This document shows positions 1-9,779 of a DNA stretch of 64,000 bases, in pieces. How positions within the stretch are numbered: position 1 is the first letter of the stretch; each line of letters opens with the position of its first letter. The position numbers and the translations under genes were made by a program. The DNA is taken from contig CACHPE010000002.1 of assembly GCA_902581605.1 (NCBI GenBank), positions 1 to 64,000 on the forward strand, read 5' to 3'. The notes beneath the pieces were generated by a model that saw only the letters and a list, made by a program, of their open reading frames with translations, was not told where the DNA came from and did no database searches. This stretch comes from an uncultured Pelagibacteraceae bacterium (lineage in GTDB: Bacteria; Pseudomonadota; Alphaproteobacteria; Pelagibacterales; Pelagibacteraceae).

Positions 1-1905
1 GCTTTTAAAATTCATTTGGAAGGCAAAATAAAAGAAGCCCAAATAATTTATTTAAAATTAGTAAAAAAAACAGAAAAAAAACACAATTTATTTTTTTTAC
101 TTGCAACAACGTATTTGCAAACAGAAGACTATGAAAAAGCAATAAATTTTTTTAATAAGTCAATTGATATTAAATCTAATTTTGCAGATGCTTACAATAA
201 TAGAGGAATAGCGTTATACAATTTGAAAATGTATCACGAGTCTATTGAAGATTTTAATAGAGCAATAAAATTAAAAGAGAATTACTTTGATGCTCATTTA
301 AATAAGGGAATATCGTTAAGAAGTTTAAAAAAATATGAAGAAGCAATTCAATGTTATCAAAATTGTATAAAACTCAAAAGTCATGATGCAAAAATATATA
401 ATAATCTTGCAAATGTATTTATAGAACTTGGCAATTACGATAAAGCTTTAAAATCTTTTAATAAAGCCATTCATTTAAATAAAAACTATGCAGAAGCTTA
501 TTTTGGAAGGGGTAAGCTATTTTCTTTAAATAAACACCCTAAGCTTGCAATAAAAGATTTTGAAAACACGATTAAGATTAAAGATGATTTTGATTTTTTA
601 TATGGTCATTTAATTCATACAAAAATGAGGATTTGTGATTGGAGTAATTATGAATCTTTAATAAAAAAAATTGTAAATGGAGTCAAAATTAATAAGAAAA
701 TGATAGACCCTTTTTGTTTTTTATCATTAATAGATGATCCAAAAAAACATAGGGTTGCGTCTGAGCTTTCTTTTAATAAACAAACAGAATTACAGTCCTC
801 AATTAAAAACTTCAGTCAATTAAATAAAATTAAGATAGGATATTTTTCAGGAGATCTTTGCGACCATGCTTTTTTGCATTTAACCCTAGATATATTTAAG
901 CATCATGATAAATCCAAATTTGAGGTTTATGCTTTTTATTCTGGATTAAAAGAAGACAAATGGACAGAGAAAGCAAAGGGATATTTTGATAAATTTTTTA
1001 ATGTTTCAAATCTAAACGGTGAAGAAATTGCAAATTTAAGTCGTAAAAATCAAGTAGACATAGCAATTAATTGCTCTGGGCACACAGAATATAATCAGAA
1101 TGAAGCTTTTAATTATCGCGTATCATCAATTCAAGTTAACTACCTTGGGTATCCAGGAACTATGGGAGATAAATGTCATGATTATATAATAGCTGACAAG
1201 TTTGTCTTACCAAAAGAAGAAGCGTCAAATTATACAGAAAAAATTTTATACCTTCCTAATTGCTATCAAGCTAATCGATCCAAAATACCTATTGCCGGTT
1301 CTACCTTGTCAAAAAAAGATTTTGGATTACCAGAAGGTGTTTTTATATTCGGTTGTTTTAATAACTCTTATAAAATTAATCCTGAAATTTTTGATACCTG
1401 GATGAAAATTTTAAAAAGAAATAAAAATAGTGTACTTTGGCTTTTGAACACCGATGATTGCTCTAAAAACTTGATTAAAGAGGCTATTAAAAAAAAATTA
1501 AACCCAAAAAGAATTATTTTTTGTGAAAGAGCTTCGGTTGAAATTTACCATTCAAGATTTAAATTTATAGATTTGTTTCTTGATACATATCCATATAACG
1601 CCCACACAACTGCGAGCATCGCTATTAGAATGGGTGTTCCAATTATTACTATGTCGGGAAGATCATTTGCATCTAGAGTTGCGGGTAGCATACTGTCAAC
1701 TGTTGGACTTAACGAATTAATTACAAAAAATAGCAAAGAGTATATTGAGCTTGCTTTAAAGATTTCTAAGGACGAAAATAAATTCAAAAAGTTAAAAAGT
1801 CATTTATCAAATTCTTTAAATACTGACAAATTATTTAACAGCAAAAAATTTACTAGAGATTTAGAAAATATTTTTATTAATTTAATAAATAAAAAGGCTA
1901 AGTAG
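1..1905 (+). CDS. TPR / O-GlcNAc-transferase-like protein (5' partial)
   Basis: Probable protein O-glycosyltransferase of the SPINDLY/OGT type. The N-terminal part, to about residue 200, is a run of tetratricopeptide repeats (motifs such as [11 protein letters not shown] and [11 protein letters not shown]). The C-terminal part from about residue 270 is the OGT catalytic region, recognisable from [20 protein letters not shown] and the later [15 protein letters not shown] and [14 protein letters not shown] at 16 could start it, but the frame is open to base 1 and the residues before the TTG also read like a TPR helix, so I believe the gene begins upstream. It converges on rho, and the two 3' ends overlap by 8 bases. 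The sugar and protein substrates cannot be read from the sequence. The family call is firm and the role is inferred. Confidence 0.85.
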   Translation, partial: AFKIHLEGKIKEAQIIYLKLVKKTEKKHNLFFLLATTYLQTEDYEKAINFFNKSIDIKSNFADAYNNRGIALYNLKMYHESIEDFNRAIKLKENYFDAHLNKGISLRSLKKYEEAIQCYQNCIKLKSHDAKIYNNLANVFIELGNYDKALKSFNKAIHLNKNYAEAYFGRGKLFSLNKHPKLAIKDFENTIKIKDDFDFLYGHLIHTKMRICDWSNYESLIKKIVNGVKINKKMIDPFCFLSLIDDPKKHRVASELSFNKQTELQSSIKNFSQLNKIKIGYFSGDLCDHAFLHLTLDIFKHHDKSKFEVYAFYSGLKEDKWTEKAKGYFDKFFNVSNLNGEEIANLSRKNQVDIAINCSGHTEYNQNEAFNYRVSSIQVNYLGYPGTMGDKCHDYIIADKFVLPKEEASNYTEKILYLPNCYQANRSKIPIAGSTLSKKDFGLPEGVFIFGCFNNSYKINPEIFDTWMKILKRNKNSVLWLLNTDDCSKNLIKEAIKKKLNPKRIIFCERASVEIYHSRFKFIDLFLDTYPYNAHTTASIAIRMGVPIITMSGRSFASRVAGSILSTVGLNELITKNSKEYIELALKISKDENKFKKLKSHLSNSLNTDKLFNSKKFTRDLENIFINLINKKAK

Positions 1906-3166
1906 GTCTATTCATTGAATTAAAAAACTCAGCATTATTTTTAGTGTCTTTTAATTTCGAATTAATAAATTCAATAGCATCCATTGTTCCCATTGGAGCA
2001 ATTATTCTTCTTAAAACATTCATTTTTTGCAGATCATTTTTGTCAAATAAAAGCTCTTCTCGTCTCGTACCTGACTTTGTTATATCAATAGCTGGATATA
2101 TTCTTTTATCTGCGATTTTTCTGTCTAGTATTGTTTCGCTATTACCTGTTCCTTTGAACTCCTCAAAAATCACTTCGTCCATTCTGCTTCCTGTATCAAT
2201 TAAAGCTGTAGAAATAATTGTTAATGAACCACCTTCTTCAATATTTCTTGCTGCACCAAAAAATCTTTTAGGTCTCTGGAGTGCATTTGCATCAACACCA
2301 CCAGTTAAAACTTTCCCCGAACTAGGTATCACTGCATTATAGGCTCTTCCTAATCTAGTTATAGAATCTAATAAAATGATAACATCTTTTTTATGTTCAG
2401 TTAATCTTTTAGCTTTTTCAATAACCATTTCAGCCACTGCTACGTGCCTTTGGGCTGGTTCATCGAAAGTAGAGCTAATTACTTCACCTTTTACTGTTCT
2501 TTGCATGTCTGTTACTTCTTCTGGACGTTCGTCAATCAGTAGTACCATAAGATAACACTCTGGGTAATTTTTAGCTATTGAGTTTGCAATACTTTGCAAA
2601 ATCATTGTCTTTCCAGCTTTAGGTGGAGAAATTATTATTGATCTTTGACCTTTTCCAATTGGGCTAACAAGGTCAATTAACCTTGGGGTAAGGTCTGTTT
2701 TTTTCTCAACTTTTGTTGTTTCAACCTCCATAACTAATTGTTTATTAGGATATAGTGGCGTCAAGTTATCAAATGCAATTTTATGTCTAGCCTTTTCAGG
2801 TTCTTCAAAATTTATTTTACTTACCTGCAATAATGCAAAATATCTTTCTCCCTCTTTAGGTGCTCTAACTGGTCCTTCAACAGTGTCTCCGGTTCTGAGT
2901 CCAAATTTTCTAATTTGACTTGGACTTACATAAATATCATCTGGTCCTGGAAGATAATTTGACTCCATGGCTCTAAGAAAACCAAAACCATCTTGCAACA
3001 ATTGCAAGACACCCACGCCTGTAATTTCCTCTTGTTCGGCAACTTTCTTAAGAATAGCAAAAAGTATTTCTTGTTTTCTTAGCGTGCTAGCATTTTCTAT
3101 ACCAAGCTCTTCTGCTTGAGTAATGAGCTGTTCAGATGATTTTAGTTTTAGTTCTTGAATGTTCAT
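1898..3166 (-). CDS. rho: Transcription termination factor Rho
   Basis: Hexameric RNA-dependent ATPase that terminates transcription. At 422 residues it is close to the usual length of about 420. The order is as expected: N-terminal helical region, cold-shock-like RNA-binding domain at about 50-120 with DGFGFLR, then the ATPase core with Walker A PPKAGKT at 181-187, and the ERPEEVTDM and [12 protein letters not shown] segments. It lies at the far end of a minus-strand block with hemJ, hemH and hemE. Intrinsic terminators are scarce in this window, so Rho probably carries much of the termination load; that last point is inference. Confidence 0.97.
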   Translation of the reverse strand: MNIQELKLKSSEQLITQAEELGIENASTLRKQEILFAILKKVAEQEEITGVGVLQLLQDGFGFLRAMESNYLPGPDDIYVSPSQIRKFGLRTGDTVEGPVRAPKEGERYFALLQVSKINFEEPEKARHKIAFDNLTPLYPNKQLVMEVETTKVEKKTDLTPRLIDLVSPIGKGQRSIIISPPKAGKTMILQSIANSIAKNYPECYLMVLLIDERPEEVTDMQRTVKGEVISSTFDEPAQRHVAVAEMVIEKAKRLTEHKKDVIILLDSITRLGRAYNAVIPSSGKVLTGGVDANALQRPKRFFGAARNIEEGGSLTIISTALIDTGSRMDEVIFEEFKGTGNSETILDRKIADKRIYPAIDITKSGTRREELLFDKNDLQKMNVLRRIIAPMGTMDAIEFINSKLKDTKNNAEFFNSMNRPT

Positions 3167-3232
3167 GATTAATTTTTTGATAAGGACTTATCAGATATGA
3201 GTAATATATATACTGCTGTTATTATTTCAACC

Positions 3233-3667
3233 CTAGATTGGCTTAAAAATAGCTAAAAATACAACAATAATTAGTATAACCGTAGGTATTTCATTAATGA
3301 TTCTAAAAAATTTTGCAGATCTTGTGTTTGTAGAATTTTTTAAAGCAACAAGACATTTTCCTAAATAGTCATTGTATGCCGATAACAATATCACCAAGAC
3401 AATCTTTATTTGAAACCAAAATTGAGAGAAAATATGTATTCCATTGAGATAAATTAAAGCTAATCCAAAGACCCAAGTAAAAATCATTGCTGGTCGCATA
3501 ATGTAAAAAAACAATCTTTTTTCCATCACTTCAAATATATCGGTTGCTTCTTTTTTCTCTTTGTTTTCAACATGGTAAACAAAAATTCTAGGCAAATATA
3601 AAAGACCAGCCATCCAAGAAACAACAGCAATTAAATGTAAGGATTTGAATAATAAATACGAATTCAT
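3233..3667 (-). CDS. hemJ: Protoporphyrinogen oxidase HemJ
   Basis: Small integral membrane protein of the HemJ/UPF0093 family, which oxidises protoporphyrinogen IX to protoporphyrin IX, the step before ferrochelatase. The 144 residues hold about four membrane segments. The N-terminal stretch LHLIAVVSWMAGLLYLPR carries the conserved early His, and RPAMIFTWVFG follows. It is packed 3 bases from hemH and is followed by rho. Placement beside hemH and hemE, with no hemG or hemY in view, supports the assignment. Confidence 0.92.
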   Translation of the reverse strand: MNSYLLFKSLHLIAVVSWMAGLLYLPRIFVYHVENKEKKEATDIFEVMEKRLFFYIMRPAMIFTWVFGLALIYLNGIHIFSQFWFQIKIVLVILLSAYNDYLGKCLVALKNSTNTRSAKFFRIINEIPTVILIIVVFLAIFKPI

Positions 3668-3670
3668 GTG

Positions 3671-4666
3671 TCAGATATTTCTTTCAATTAAAGACTTTAA
3701 TAAAATGATATGATCATTGTTATCATTTAGACATGGGACCATATCGAAATTTTCTCCTCCTGAATTTAAAAAACTTTCTTTAGCTTGTATTTGTATTTCC
3801 TCTAAAGTCTCTACACAATCAGATGCAAACCCTGGACAGATTGTAAGAACATTTTTAACGCCCTCTTTGGGAAGGCTTTCTAAAGTTTTATCCGTATATG
3901 GTTGCAGCCATTGTTGTGGGCCAAATCTTGATTGGAATGTGGTTTTAATTTTAATTGAACTAAATTTTTCTGAAATCAGTCTTGTCGTTTTATGACAATA
4001 ACAATGATAGGGATCGCCTTTATCAAAATATTTTTTTGGTATCCCGTGATAAGAGGCTATAATTAAATCTGGTTTCCAGCTTATATCATTTATTTTTTTA
4101 TTAATCGAATTAACAAGTGCATCAATGTAAAGTGAATCAGATTCATAATGAGGAATTATTTTTAAAGACGGTTGCCATCTCATTTTCATTAAAGTTCTGT
4201 ATACCTCGTCACAAACTGTAGCAGTTGTGGCTGCTGCATATTGTGGATAAAGAGGAAGTATTACTAGGTTTTCACAGCCCATTTGATGCAATTTATAAAT
4301 CTTGCTCTTAATGCTGGGATTTCCATACCTCATTGCAAAGTCTATAATAATATTTTCTTTTGATAATAAATTTGAAATTTTCTCACTTTGCTTTCTTGTA
4401 TAATAAAGAAGTGGAGAAATATTTTCTTCTTTCATCCAAATTTCCTTATAAGCTTTAGCAGTTTTAGAAGGTCTAAAATTTAAAATAAACAAATTTAAAA
4501 TTATTTGCCAAACTATTGGATTTACCTCGATAACTCTTCTATCAGAGAGAAACTCTTTTAAATATTTTCTTATATCAAACCAATTAGTGGAATCAGGTGT
4601 ACCAAGATTGATTATGAGTACACCTGTTTTGCCATATTTTATTTGCGGGTGGTTTTTTTCAATCAT
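3671..4666 (-). CDS. hemH: Ferrochelatase
   Basis: Inserts ferrous iron into protoporphyrin IX to make protohaem, normally at the inner membrane surface. It has 331 residues, the usual size. Family marks seen are GVLIINLGTPDS near the N-terminus, LPLYPQYAAATTATV, the active-site region SYHGIPKKYFDKGDPY with its His, and TICPGFASDCVETLEEI near the C-terminus. The start overlaps the hemE stop by 4 bases, so the two genes are probably co-transcribed and translationally coupled. Confidence 0.96.
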   Translation of the reverse strand: MIEKNHPQIKYGKTGVLIINLGTPDSTNWFDIRKYLKEFLSDRRVIEVNPIVWQIILNLFILNFRPSKTAKAYKEIWMKEENISPLLYYTRKQSEKISNLLSKENIIIDFAMRYGNPSIKSKIYKLHQMGCENLVILPLYPQYAAATTATVCDEVYRTLMKMRWQPSLKIIPHYESDSLYIDALVNSINKKINDISWKPDLIIASYHGIPKKYFDKGDPYHCYCHKTTRLISEKFSSIKIKTTFQSRFGPQQWLQPYTDKTLESLPKEGVKNVLTICPGFASDCVETLEEIQIQAKESFLNSGGENFDMVPCLNDNNDHIILLKSLIERNI

Positions 4667-5667
4667 TTAAAATCTTTTACAATTTTAATTAAGTTTTCAA
4701 CCATTTCTGGATTTGTTTCGGGCAGAATACCATGACCAAGATTAAATATATATGGATGATCTCGGAAAATTTCTAAATATTTAGAGGCCTCTTTTTTTAA
4801 TTTTTCTTTATCTGTTAATAAAATTTTTGGGTCTAAACCACCTTGAATAGGTATTTTTATATCTCTAAGTATTTTCTTTGGGTCAACATTATAATCGATA
4901 CTAACTGCATCAGGTTTAACAATATCACAAAATTCCTTGTAATTTTTTATTTCTCTAGGAAAACATATCACTGGTACTTTTAAGGATTTTACATAATTAA
5001 CTAAATTTAGAGTTGGCGAATAAACATAATTTGGTAAATCTTTTTCTTCTAATAGGCCTGCCCAACTATCAAATATTTGAATTATGTTTGCACCGTTATC
5101 AATTTGGTTCTTAATGTGCACTTTTAAAAATTTTTCTATAATCAATAGAATTCTATTTATCAAAAATTCATCTTTGAAAAAATCTTCTTTCAATTTTCTT
5201 TTAGGAGATTGTTGATTAATCATATAAACTAATAATGTCCAAGGAGCACCAACAAAGCCGATAGTATTTTTGTTATTTAAACTAGTGTCTGAGCTAACTT
5301 TTTTTATTGCCCTATATACACGATGTATTTTTTCGACAAAGTCGATTTCATCAATCTTAGCGATTTCTTTTAGATCTAGTTCACCTAACTTTGGTCCAAA
5401 ATTTTTTTCAAATTCAACTTTTTGACCTAATCCATAAGGAAGTATTAATATGTCAGAAAATATAATTGCAGCATCTAGATCAAATCTTCTTAAGGGTTGT
5501 AGGGTTATTTCTGAAGATAAATCATCATTTAAACAAAGATTAATAAAGTTGGGGTTGTTTTTTCTAATTTCTCTAAATTCTGGTAGATATCTTCCTGCTT
5601 GTCTCATAACCCATATAGGATTAAAGGAAGTATCTTTGTTAGTAATTATTTTGTTTAAAGGTTTCAT
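4663..5667 (-). CDS. hemE: Uroporphyrinogen decarboxylase
   Basis: Decarboxylates the four acetate side chains of uroporphyrinogen III to give coproporphyrinogen III, in the cytosol. It has 334 residues with the family signature WVMRQAGRYLPEFREI at 19-34, an AAIIFSDILILPYGLG segment, FDSWAG and the C-terminal NLGHGILPETNPE. It is the first gene of the minus-strand run hemE-hemH-hemJ-rho and borders the candidate replication origin, as in other alphaproteobacteria. Confidence 0.97.
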   Translation of the reverse strand: MKPLNKIITNKDTSFNPIWVMRQAGRYLPEFREIRKNNPNFINLCLNDDLSSEITLQPLRRFDLDAAIIFSDILILPYGLGQKVEFEKNFGPKLGELDLKEIAKIDEIDFVEKIHRVYRAIKKVSSDTSLNNKNTIGFVGAPWTLLVYMINQQSPKRKLKEDFFKDEFLINRILLIIEKFLKVHIKNQIDNGANIIQIFDSWAGLLEEKDLPNYVYSPTLNLVNYVKSLKVPVICFPREIKNYKEFCDIVKPDAVSIDYNVDPKKILRDIKIPIQGGLDPKILLTDKEKLKKEASKYLEIFRDHPYIFNLGHGILPETNPEMVENLIKIVKDFK

Positions 5668-5933
5668 AAATAAATATTATTAATTATTGTAGTTGTAATA
5701 TATCTTGTGAATAAAGGTGATTACTTTTTATAAACATTATATTCACAGTTTACCAACATCTTATGTAGTTAAAATTGTTTAAAATGAAGCTTTTTTATAA
5801 TATCAATTTTTGTGGATTGTTTTGTCCTATTTATTATTAATGTTAATAAATAACAGTTTTTACAAGGTAAATTTATTAAATTTTAAATTGTGTAATTTAA
5901 TTAAAATAATACAAATTTATTAACAATTTATTC
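5668..5933 (+). other. oriC: Candidate chromosomal replication origin (oriC)
   Basis: This AT-rich gap separates divergent hemE and ppsR. In Caulobacter and Rickettsia the origin lies in the corresponding place next to hemE, and here the flanking order (hemE on one side; ppsR, maf, aroE, coaE, dnaQ on the other) also fits. Seen in the sequence: TGTGAATAA at 5706-5714, an exact DnaA-box 9-mer on the minus strand; ATATTCACA at 5739-5747, 8 of 9; TGTGGATTG at 5811-5819, 7 of 9; and an AT-only stem TTAAATT/AATTTAA at 5883-5900 in a stretch that could unwind. The gap must also hold the hemE and ppsR promoters. Confidence 0.6.
5706..5714 (-). promoter_or_regulatory. DnaA box (TTATTCACA on the minus strand)
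   Basis: Plus-strand bases TGTGAATAA are the exact complement of TTATTCACA, matching the DnaA-box consensus TTATNCACA. It lies inside the hemE-ppsR gap. A single 9-mer can arise by chance in such AT-rich DNA, so its weight comes from position and from the weaker boxes at 5739-5747 and 5811-5819. Confidence 0.55.
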
Positions 5934-6761
5934 ATGAGCAATACATATCAAATATATTTAATTTCCGATTCAACTGGTGAAACTTTAGATAGAATATTTT
6001 TAGCGCTTAAGGCGCAATTTTTAAATATAGAATACAAAGTTCATTCTTATTCTTTTACGAGAACAGAAAATCAAATTCTAAAAATTTTAGAGGATGCAAA
6101 AAAAAATGAAAATTCTATAATCTTATATACAATCGTGGACAACAGCTTAGCCAAATATCTTGCGAATGTAAGTGAGGAGAAAAATATTCCTTGTTTTGGT
6201 GTTTTAGGAAATTTAATTTTAAATTTTTCAAAAATATTAAATCAAAAAGCAACTCATGAGCCAAGTGGTCAACATATATTGAATGAAGAGTATTATGATA
6301 GAATTGAAGCAATCCAATTTACAATGAATCATGATGATGGAAATTTAATAAACGAAGTATACAAATCAGATATTATTCTTGTAGGCGTAAGTAGAACGAG
6401 CAAAACACCAACATCTATTTATTTGGCCAACAAAGGGTTTAAAACATCAAACATTCCGCTAGTAAATGAAAACTCTTTGCCAGAGTCCCTTAAAAAAAAT
6501 CCCCAAATGACATGCGTTGTAGGACTAAGTACAGAGCCAGAAAGACTCGCTGATTTGAGAAAAAATAGGATGAATTCTTTAAAAGAGACAGAAAATATTG
6601 AATATACTAATTTAGAAAATATTAAAAGAGAGGTTCTTGAGGCAAAAAAAACATTTCAAAAATATAAATGGCCTCTTATAGATGTAACGAGAAAGTCAGT
6701 TGAAGAGACAGCGGCTTCTATAATTAAAATTCACGAAATATATTTAAACAATGTTAAATAA
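5934..6761 (+). CDS. ppsR: PEP synthase / PPDK regulatory protein (kinase-pyrophosphorylase)
   Basis: Member of the DUF299 family. These enzymes switch pyruvate phosphate dikinase or PEP synthase off by ADP-dependent phosphorylation and on by phosphate-dependent pyrophosphorolysis. It has 275 residues. The N-terminal LISDSTGETLDRI (9-21) and the P-loop-like GVSRTSKTPT (151-160) are family hallmarks. It is the first plus-strand gene after the candidate origin and overlaps maf by 11 bases. The target, a PPDK or PEP synthase, is not in this window, so which enzyme it regulates is open. Confidence 0.92.
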   Translation: MSNTYQIYLISDSTGETLDRIFLALKAQFLNIEYKVHSYSFTRTENQILKILEDAKKNENSIILYTIVDNSLAKYLANVSEEKNIPCFGVLGNLILNFSKILNQKATHEPSGQHILNEEYYDRIEAIQFTMNHDDGNLINEVYKSDIILVGVSRTSKTPTSIYLANKGFKTSNIPLVNENSLPESLKKNPQMTCVVGLSTEPERLADLRKNRMNSLKETENIEYTNLENIKREVLEAKKTFQKYKWPLIDVTRKSVEETAASIIKIHEIYLNNVK

Positions 6762-7335
6762 AATTATTCTCGCTTCAAAAAGCGAGGTTAGAAAAGAAAT
6801 CTTAGATAAAAATAATATTAAATGCGTTGTGGAGCCCTCAAACGTAGATGAAGAGCCTGTTAAAGAGAGTTTATTAAAAGAACACGCAACTTCAGAAATA
6901 ATTTCAAAAAATTTAGCTGAATTAAAAGCAAACAAAGTTAGCATGAAAAAAAGTGACGAAATAGTATTGGGAGCAGATAGTGTGATAGATTTAAGGGGCG
7001 AATTGATTTCTAAACCAGAAAGCAGAGAAGAGGCAATGGAAATATTAAGAAAACTTAACGGTAAATCACATTTTTTAATTAGTTCTGTTTGTATATCTAA
7101 AAATGGATCTATGATTTGGAATTATACTGATAAAGCAAAATTAACTATGAAAAATTTTACAGACGATGAATTGAAAAACTATCTATCTAAAATACCTGAT
7201 GAAACTCTTTATGCATATAATGTTTACCAAATAGAAGGAGAGGGTAGAAGTTTGTTTGCAAGCATAGAAGGTGACGAGGATACAATTATGGGTCTACCTG
7301 TTAAAAAAATTAAGGAATACATAAGCTCATTGTGA
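6751..7335 (+). CDS. maf: Maf-family nucleotide pyrophosphatase
   Basis: Maf/YhdE/YceF family nucleoside triphosphate pyrophosphatase, thought to clear non-canonical or excess nucleotides and linked to septation in some bacteria. It has 194 residues. The N-terminal ILASKSEVRKEIL resembles the family's ASxSPRRxxLL motif with the PRR part altered, and GADSVI carries the conserved Asp. The start lies inside the ppsR 3' end, and its TGA overlaps the aroE ATG (TGATG), so ppsR-maf-aroE-coaE-dnaQ reads as one operon. Confidence 0.9.
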   Translation: MLNKIILASKSEVRKEILDKNNIKCVVEPSNVDEEPVKESLLKEHATSEIISKNLAELKANKVSMKKSDEIVLGADSVIDLRGELISKPESREEAMEILRKLNGKSHFLISSVCISKNGSMIWNYTDKAKLTMKNFTDDELKNYLSKIPDETLYAYNVYQIEGEGRSLFASIEGDEDTIMGLPVKKIKEYISSL

Positions 7336-8129
7336 TGAAAAAATATTTCGTAATTGGCAACCCCATTAAACATTCTTTATCACCAAAACTTCATAATTAC
7401 TGGCTTAGAGAAAACAGTATTGATGCCATTTATGATAAAAAAAAAATTGATGAGAAAAATCTCCAAAGTATAATTTCTGAAGTTAAGGAAAAAAAAATAA
7501 ACGGTATTAATGTAACTGTTCCATTTAAAAAATTAGTAATCCCTTATTTAGATAAATTAAGCCGAGAGGCAGAACAAACACAGTCTGTAAATACAATAAT
7601 TTTAACTAATGATAACTTGGTGGGCCACAATACAGACATAGCTGGTTTTACCAAAGCAATTAAAGATTTAAATTTTAATATTGAAGGGAAAAAAATTTTT
7701 ATCTTAGGGGCTGGCGGTGTTGTTCCATCAATAATTTTTGCTTTAAACAAAATGAATGTTTCAAAAATAATCATTAGCAACAGAACAAAAAAAAAAGCTG
7801 AAGATTTAAAATCACAATTTCATAATTTAGAGGTATTGGATTGGGGAGATATAAATGACTTTGATGTAATTATAAATGCCACCAGTTTAGGATTAAACAA
7901 AGAAGCTATTGATTTAGATTTTTCAAAATTTTCCAATAACAAACTTTTTTATGATGTAATTTATAATCCTTTGGAAACTAATTTCTTAAAAGAAGGAAAA
8001 AAACTTGGCAACAAAACAGAGAATGGTAAATTGATGTTTATTTATCAGGCATTTGAAGCATTTAAATTATGGCACGGAATAGAACCACAGATTAATAGCA
8101 ATACACTAGAAATTTTAAACAATGATTAG
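7335..8129 (+). CDS. aroE: Shikimate dehydrogenase
   Basis: Reduces 3-dehydroshikimate to shikimate with NADPH in aromatic amino acid synthesis. It has 264 residues from this ATG. The N-terminal VIGNPIKHSLSPKLHNYW is the substrate-binding signature, NGINVTVPFK holds the catalytic Lys, and IFILGAGGVVPSI is the dinucleotide loop. A GTG at 7332 lies one codon upstream in frame, but the ATG overlapping the maf stop is the more natural start. Its 3' end overlaps coaE by 8 bases. Confidence 0.95.
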   Translation: MKKYFVIGNPIKHSLSPKLHNYWLRENSIDAIYDKKKIDEKNLQSIISEVKEKKINGINVTVPFKKLVIPYLDKLSREAEQTQSVNTIILTNDNLVGHNTDIAGFTKAIKDLNFNIEGKKIFILGAGGVVPSIIFALNKMNVSKIIISNRTKKKAEDLKSQFHNLEVLDWGDINDFDVIINATSLGLNKEAIDLDFSKFSNNKLFYDVIYNPLETNFLKEGKKLGNKTENGKLMFIYQAFEAFKLWHGIEPQINSNTLEILNND

Positions 8130-8691
8130 AATTGGAATTTTAGGAAATATAGGTTCGGGAAAAAGCTATGTTGCCAAAAACTTTGGATACCCAGTGTTTA
8201 ATGCAGATTACGAAGTTTCAAAACTTTATAAAAAAGATAAAAAAATATTTAAAAAATTAAAGAAAAAATTACCAAAATATATCTCTTCATTCCCAATAAA
8301 TAAGAATGAAATTACAAAAGCGATATTAAGTAATAAAGCTAATCTAAAAAAAATAATTACTATTGTTCATTTAGAAATTAGAAAAATATTAAAATTATTT
8401 TTAAAAAAAAATAGAAATAAAAAAGTTATAATTCTTGATATTCCCTTATTGTTAGAAAATAAAATTAATAATAAAGACGACATTCTAGTTTTTGTTGAAT
8501 CTAAAAAAATTGAAATAGAAAAAAGATTAAAAAAAAGATTAAATTTTAATCGTAAACTTATAAATAAGTTCAAAAAAATTCAGTTTTCTTCTTCTTATAA
8601 AAAGAGAAGATCAAACTTTATCATTAAAAATAATTTTAAGAAAAAATCTTTAAATAAGAGTATAAAGAAAATATTAAATGAAATTTTATAA
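8122..8691 (+). CDS. coaE: Dephospho-CoA kinase
   Basis: Phosphorylates dephospho-CoA on the ribose 3'-OH, the last step of coenzyme A synthesis. It has 189 residues with a Walker A loop GNIGSGKSYVAKNFG near the N-terminus, FNADYEV, and IILDIPLLLENK (family: D.PLLFE). The C-terminal half is extremely Lys/Asn-rich and the DNA is close to pure A/T, but the frame stays open and the family motifs are intact. It ends directly at the dnaQ ATG. Confidence 0.93.
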   Translation: MIRIGILGNIGSGKSYVAKNFGYPVFNADYEVSKLYKKDKKIFKKLKKKLPKYISSFPINKNEITKAILSNKANLKKIITIVHLEIRKILKLFLKKNRNKKVIILDIPLLLENKINNKDDILVFVESKKIEIEKRLKKRLNFNRKLINKFKKIQFSSSYKKRRSNFIIKNNFKKKSLNKSIKKILNEIL

Positions 8692-9354
8692 ATGAAAGAA
8701 ATTGTACTAGATACAGAAACCACAGGTATTTCAGTAAAAGAAGGTCATAGAATTGTTGAGATAGGTTGTATAGAACTAGACAATTTAATACCAACTAAAA
8801 ATAGATTTCATTGCTATTTAAATCCAGAAAGAAAAGTATCAGAAGATGCATTTAAAGTGCATGGATACACGGATGAATTTCTCTCAAATAAAAATAAATT
8901 TTCTGATATTTCAGAGGAATTTCTTGCTTTCATAAAAGATAAAAGGCTCATTATTCATAATGCAGATTTTGATATTGCCCATTTAAATAATGAACTTTTA
9001 AAGTTGGGTAAAAACAAAATTGATAATGAGATAGTTGATACGCTTGTTCTAGCAAGAGAAAAGTTTCCTGGGTCTCAGGCTAGTTTGGATGCATTGTGTA
9101 AAAGATATAAAATTGATAATTCTAAAAGAGTAAATCATACAGCTTTAATTGACTGTGAATTATTGGTTAAGGTTTATATAAATTTAATTGATCAAAAAGA
9201 ACCAACTTTAAACTTTCAAAATGATAAAAAAAACAATTTTGATCGTAGTAATAAAAGTTTATCCTATTATAAAAAGATTGTTGAAATTAGCTCACAAGAT
9301 TTAAAAGCTCATGAAAAATATTTAAAATATAATTTGAAGAAAAATTTTTATTAA
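8692..9354 (+). CDS. dnaQ: DNA polymerase III epsilon subunit (3'-5' proofreading exonuclease)
   Basis: DEDDh exonuclease that proofreads for DNA polymerase III. It has 220 residues. ExoI motif LDTETTG is at residues 5-11, ExoII HNADFDIAHL around 93-102, and ExoIII shows NHTALIDCELL with the His and Asp. The ATG follows the coaE stop with no gap. The gene converges on secB, and the two share the palindrome TTAA as overlapping stop codons. It is the last member of the ppsR-maf-aroE-coaE-dnaQ run. Confidence 0.95.
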   Translation: MKEIVLDTETTGISVKEGHRIVEIGCIELDNLIPTKNRFHCYLNPERKVSEDAFKVHGYTDEFLSNKNKFSDISEEFLAFIKDKRLIIHNADFDIAHLNNELLKLGKNKIDNEIVDTLVLAREKFPGSQASLDALCKRYKIDNSKRVNHTALIDCELLVKVYINLIDQKEPTLNFQNDKKNNFDRSNKSLSYYKKIVEISSQDLKAHEKYLKYNLKKNFY

Positions 9355-9779
9355 TTTAATCTTTGGTTATAAAGTTCCTCAAAATTGACTTTTTTTTCAA
9401 ATTTAACATTAGGATAACCCGAATTGTGTAAAAGATCTAAAAGCGCCTTTTCTAAAAATGGATAAATTTCAATCTGTACATCACACAATATGATTTTTTC
9501 AAGATCTTCTTTTTTTGTAATCCCATCACTTATTTTTATAATTGTTGCATAATTTATTTCAAAATAAGATTTTATTTTATTTTGTTGTTTATCTTCAAAT
9601 TTCAAAATAGTATTAATTTCTATCATCTTATCTTTTAGTGCTTTAGAATTGATATCTATATCTAAATGGTACTTTAAAATATAATCTTTTACAAAAATAT
9701 ATGTCTCTACATTGGGTGTTTCGCTAGACATATCTTTAATATATTTTGCTAAAATTTTATATTTTTCTGTCATTGTCAT
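9351..9779 (-). CDS. secB: Protein-export chaperone SecB
   Basis: Tetrameric cytosolic chaperone that keeps precursors unfolded and hands them to SecA. It has 142 residues. It shows the SecB pattern of an N-terminal YIKDMSSETPN, a central beta-rich part, and a C-terminal LCDVQIEIYPFLEKALLDLL followed by a GYP loop. The start overlaps the fxsA 3' end by 23 bases. An alternative start two codons in (second Met) is possible. Location beside dnaQ matches other alphaproteobacteria. Confidence 0.93.
   Translation of the reverse strand: MTMTEKYKILAKYIKDMSSETPNVETYIFVKDYILKYHLDIDINSKALKDKMIEINTILKFEDKQQNKIKSYFEINYATIIKISDGITKKEDLEKIILCDVQIEIYPFLEKALLDLLHNSGYPNVKFEKKVNFEELYNQRLN

Noticed and set aside
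8200-8691. Possible frameshift or decay in coaE because of long A runs and Lys/Asn-rich protein
   Set aside because: The frame is intact at normal length, and Walker A and D.PLLLE motifs are present; the A runs fit the genome's base bias.
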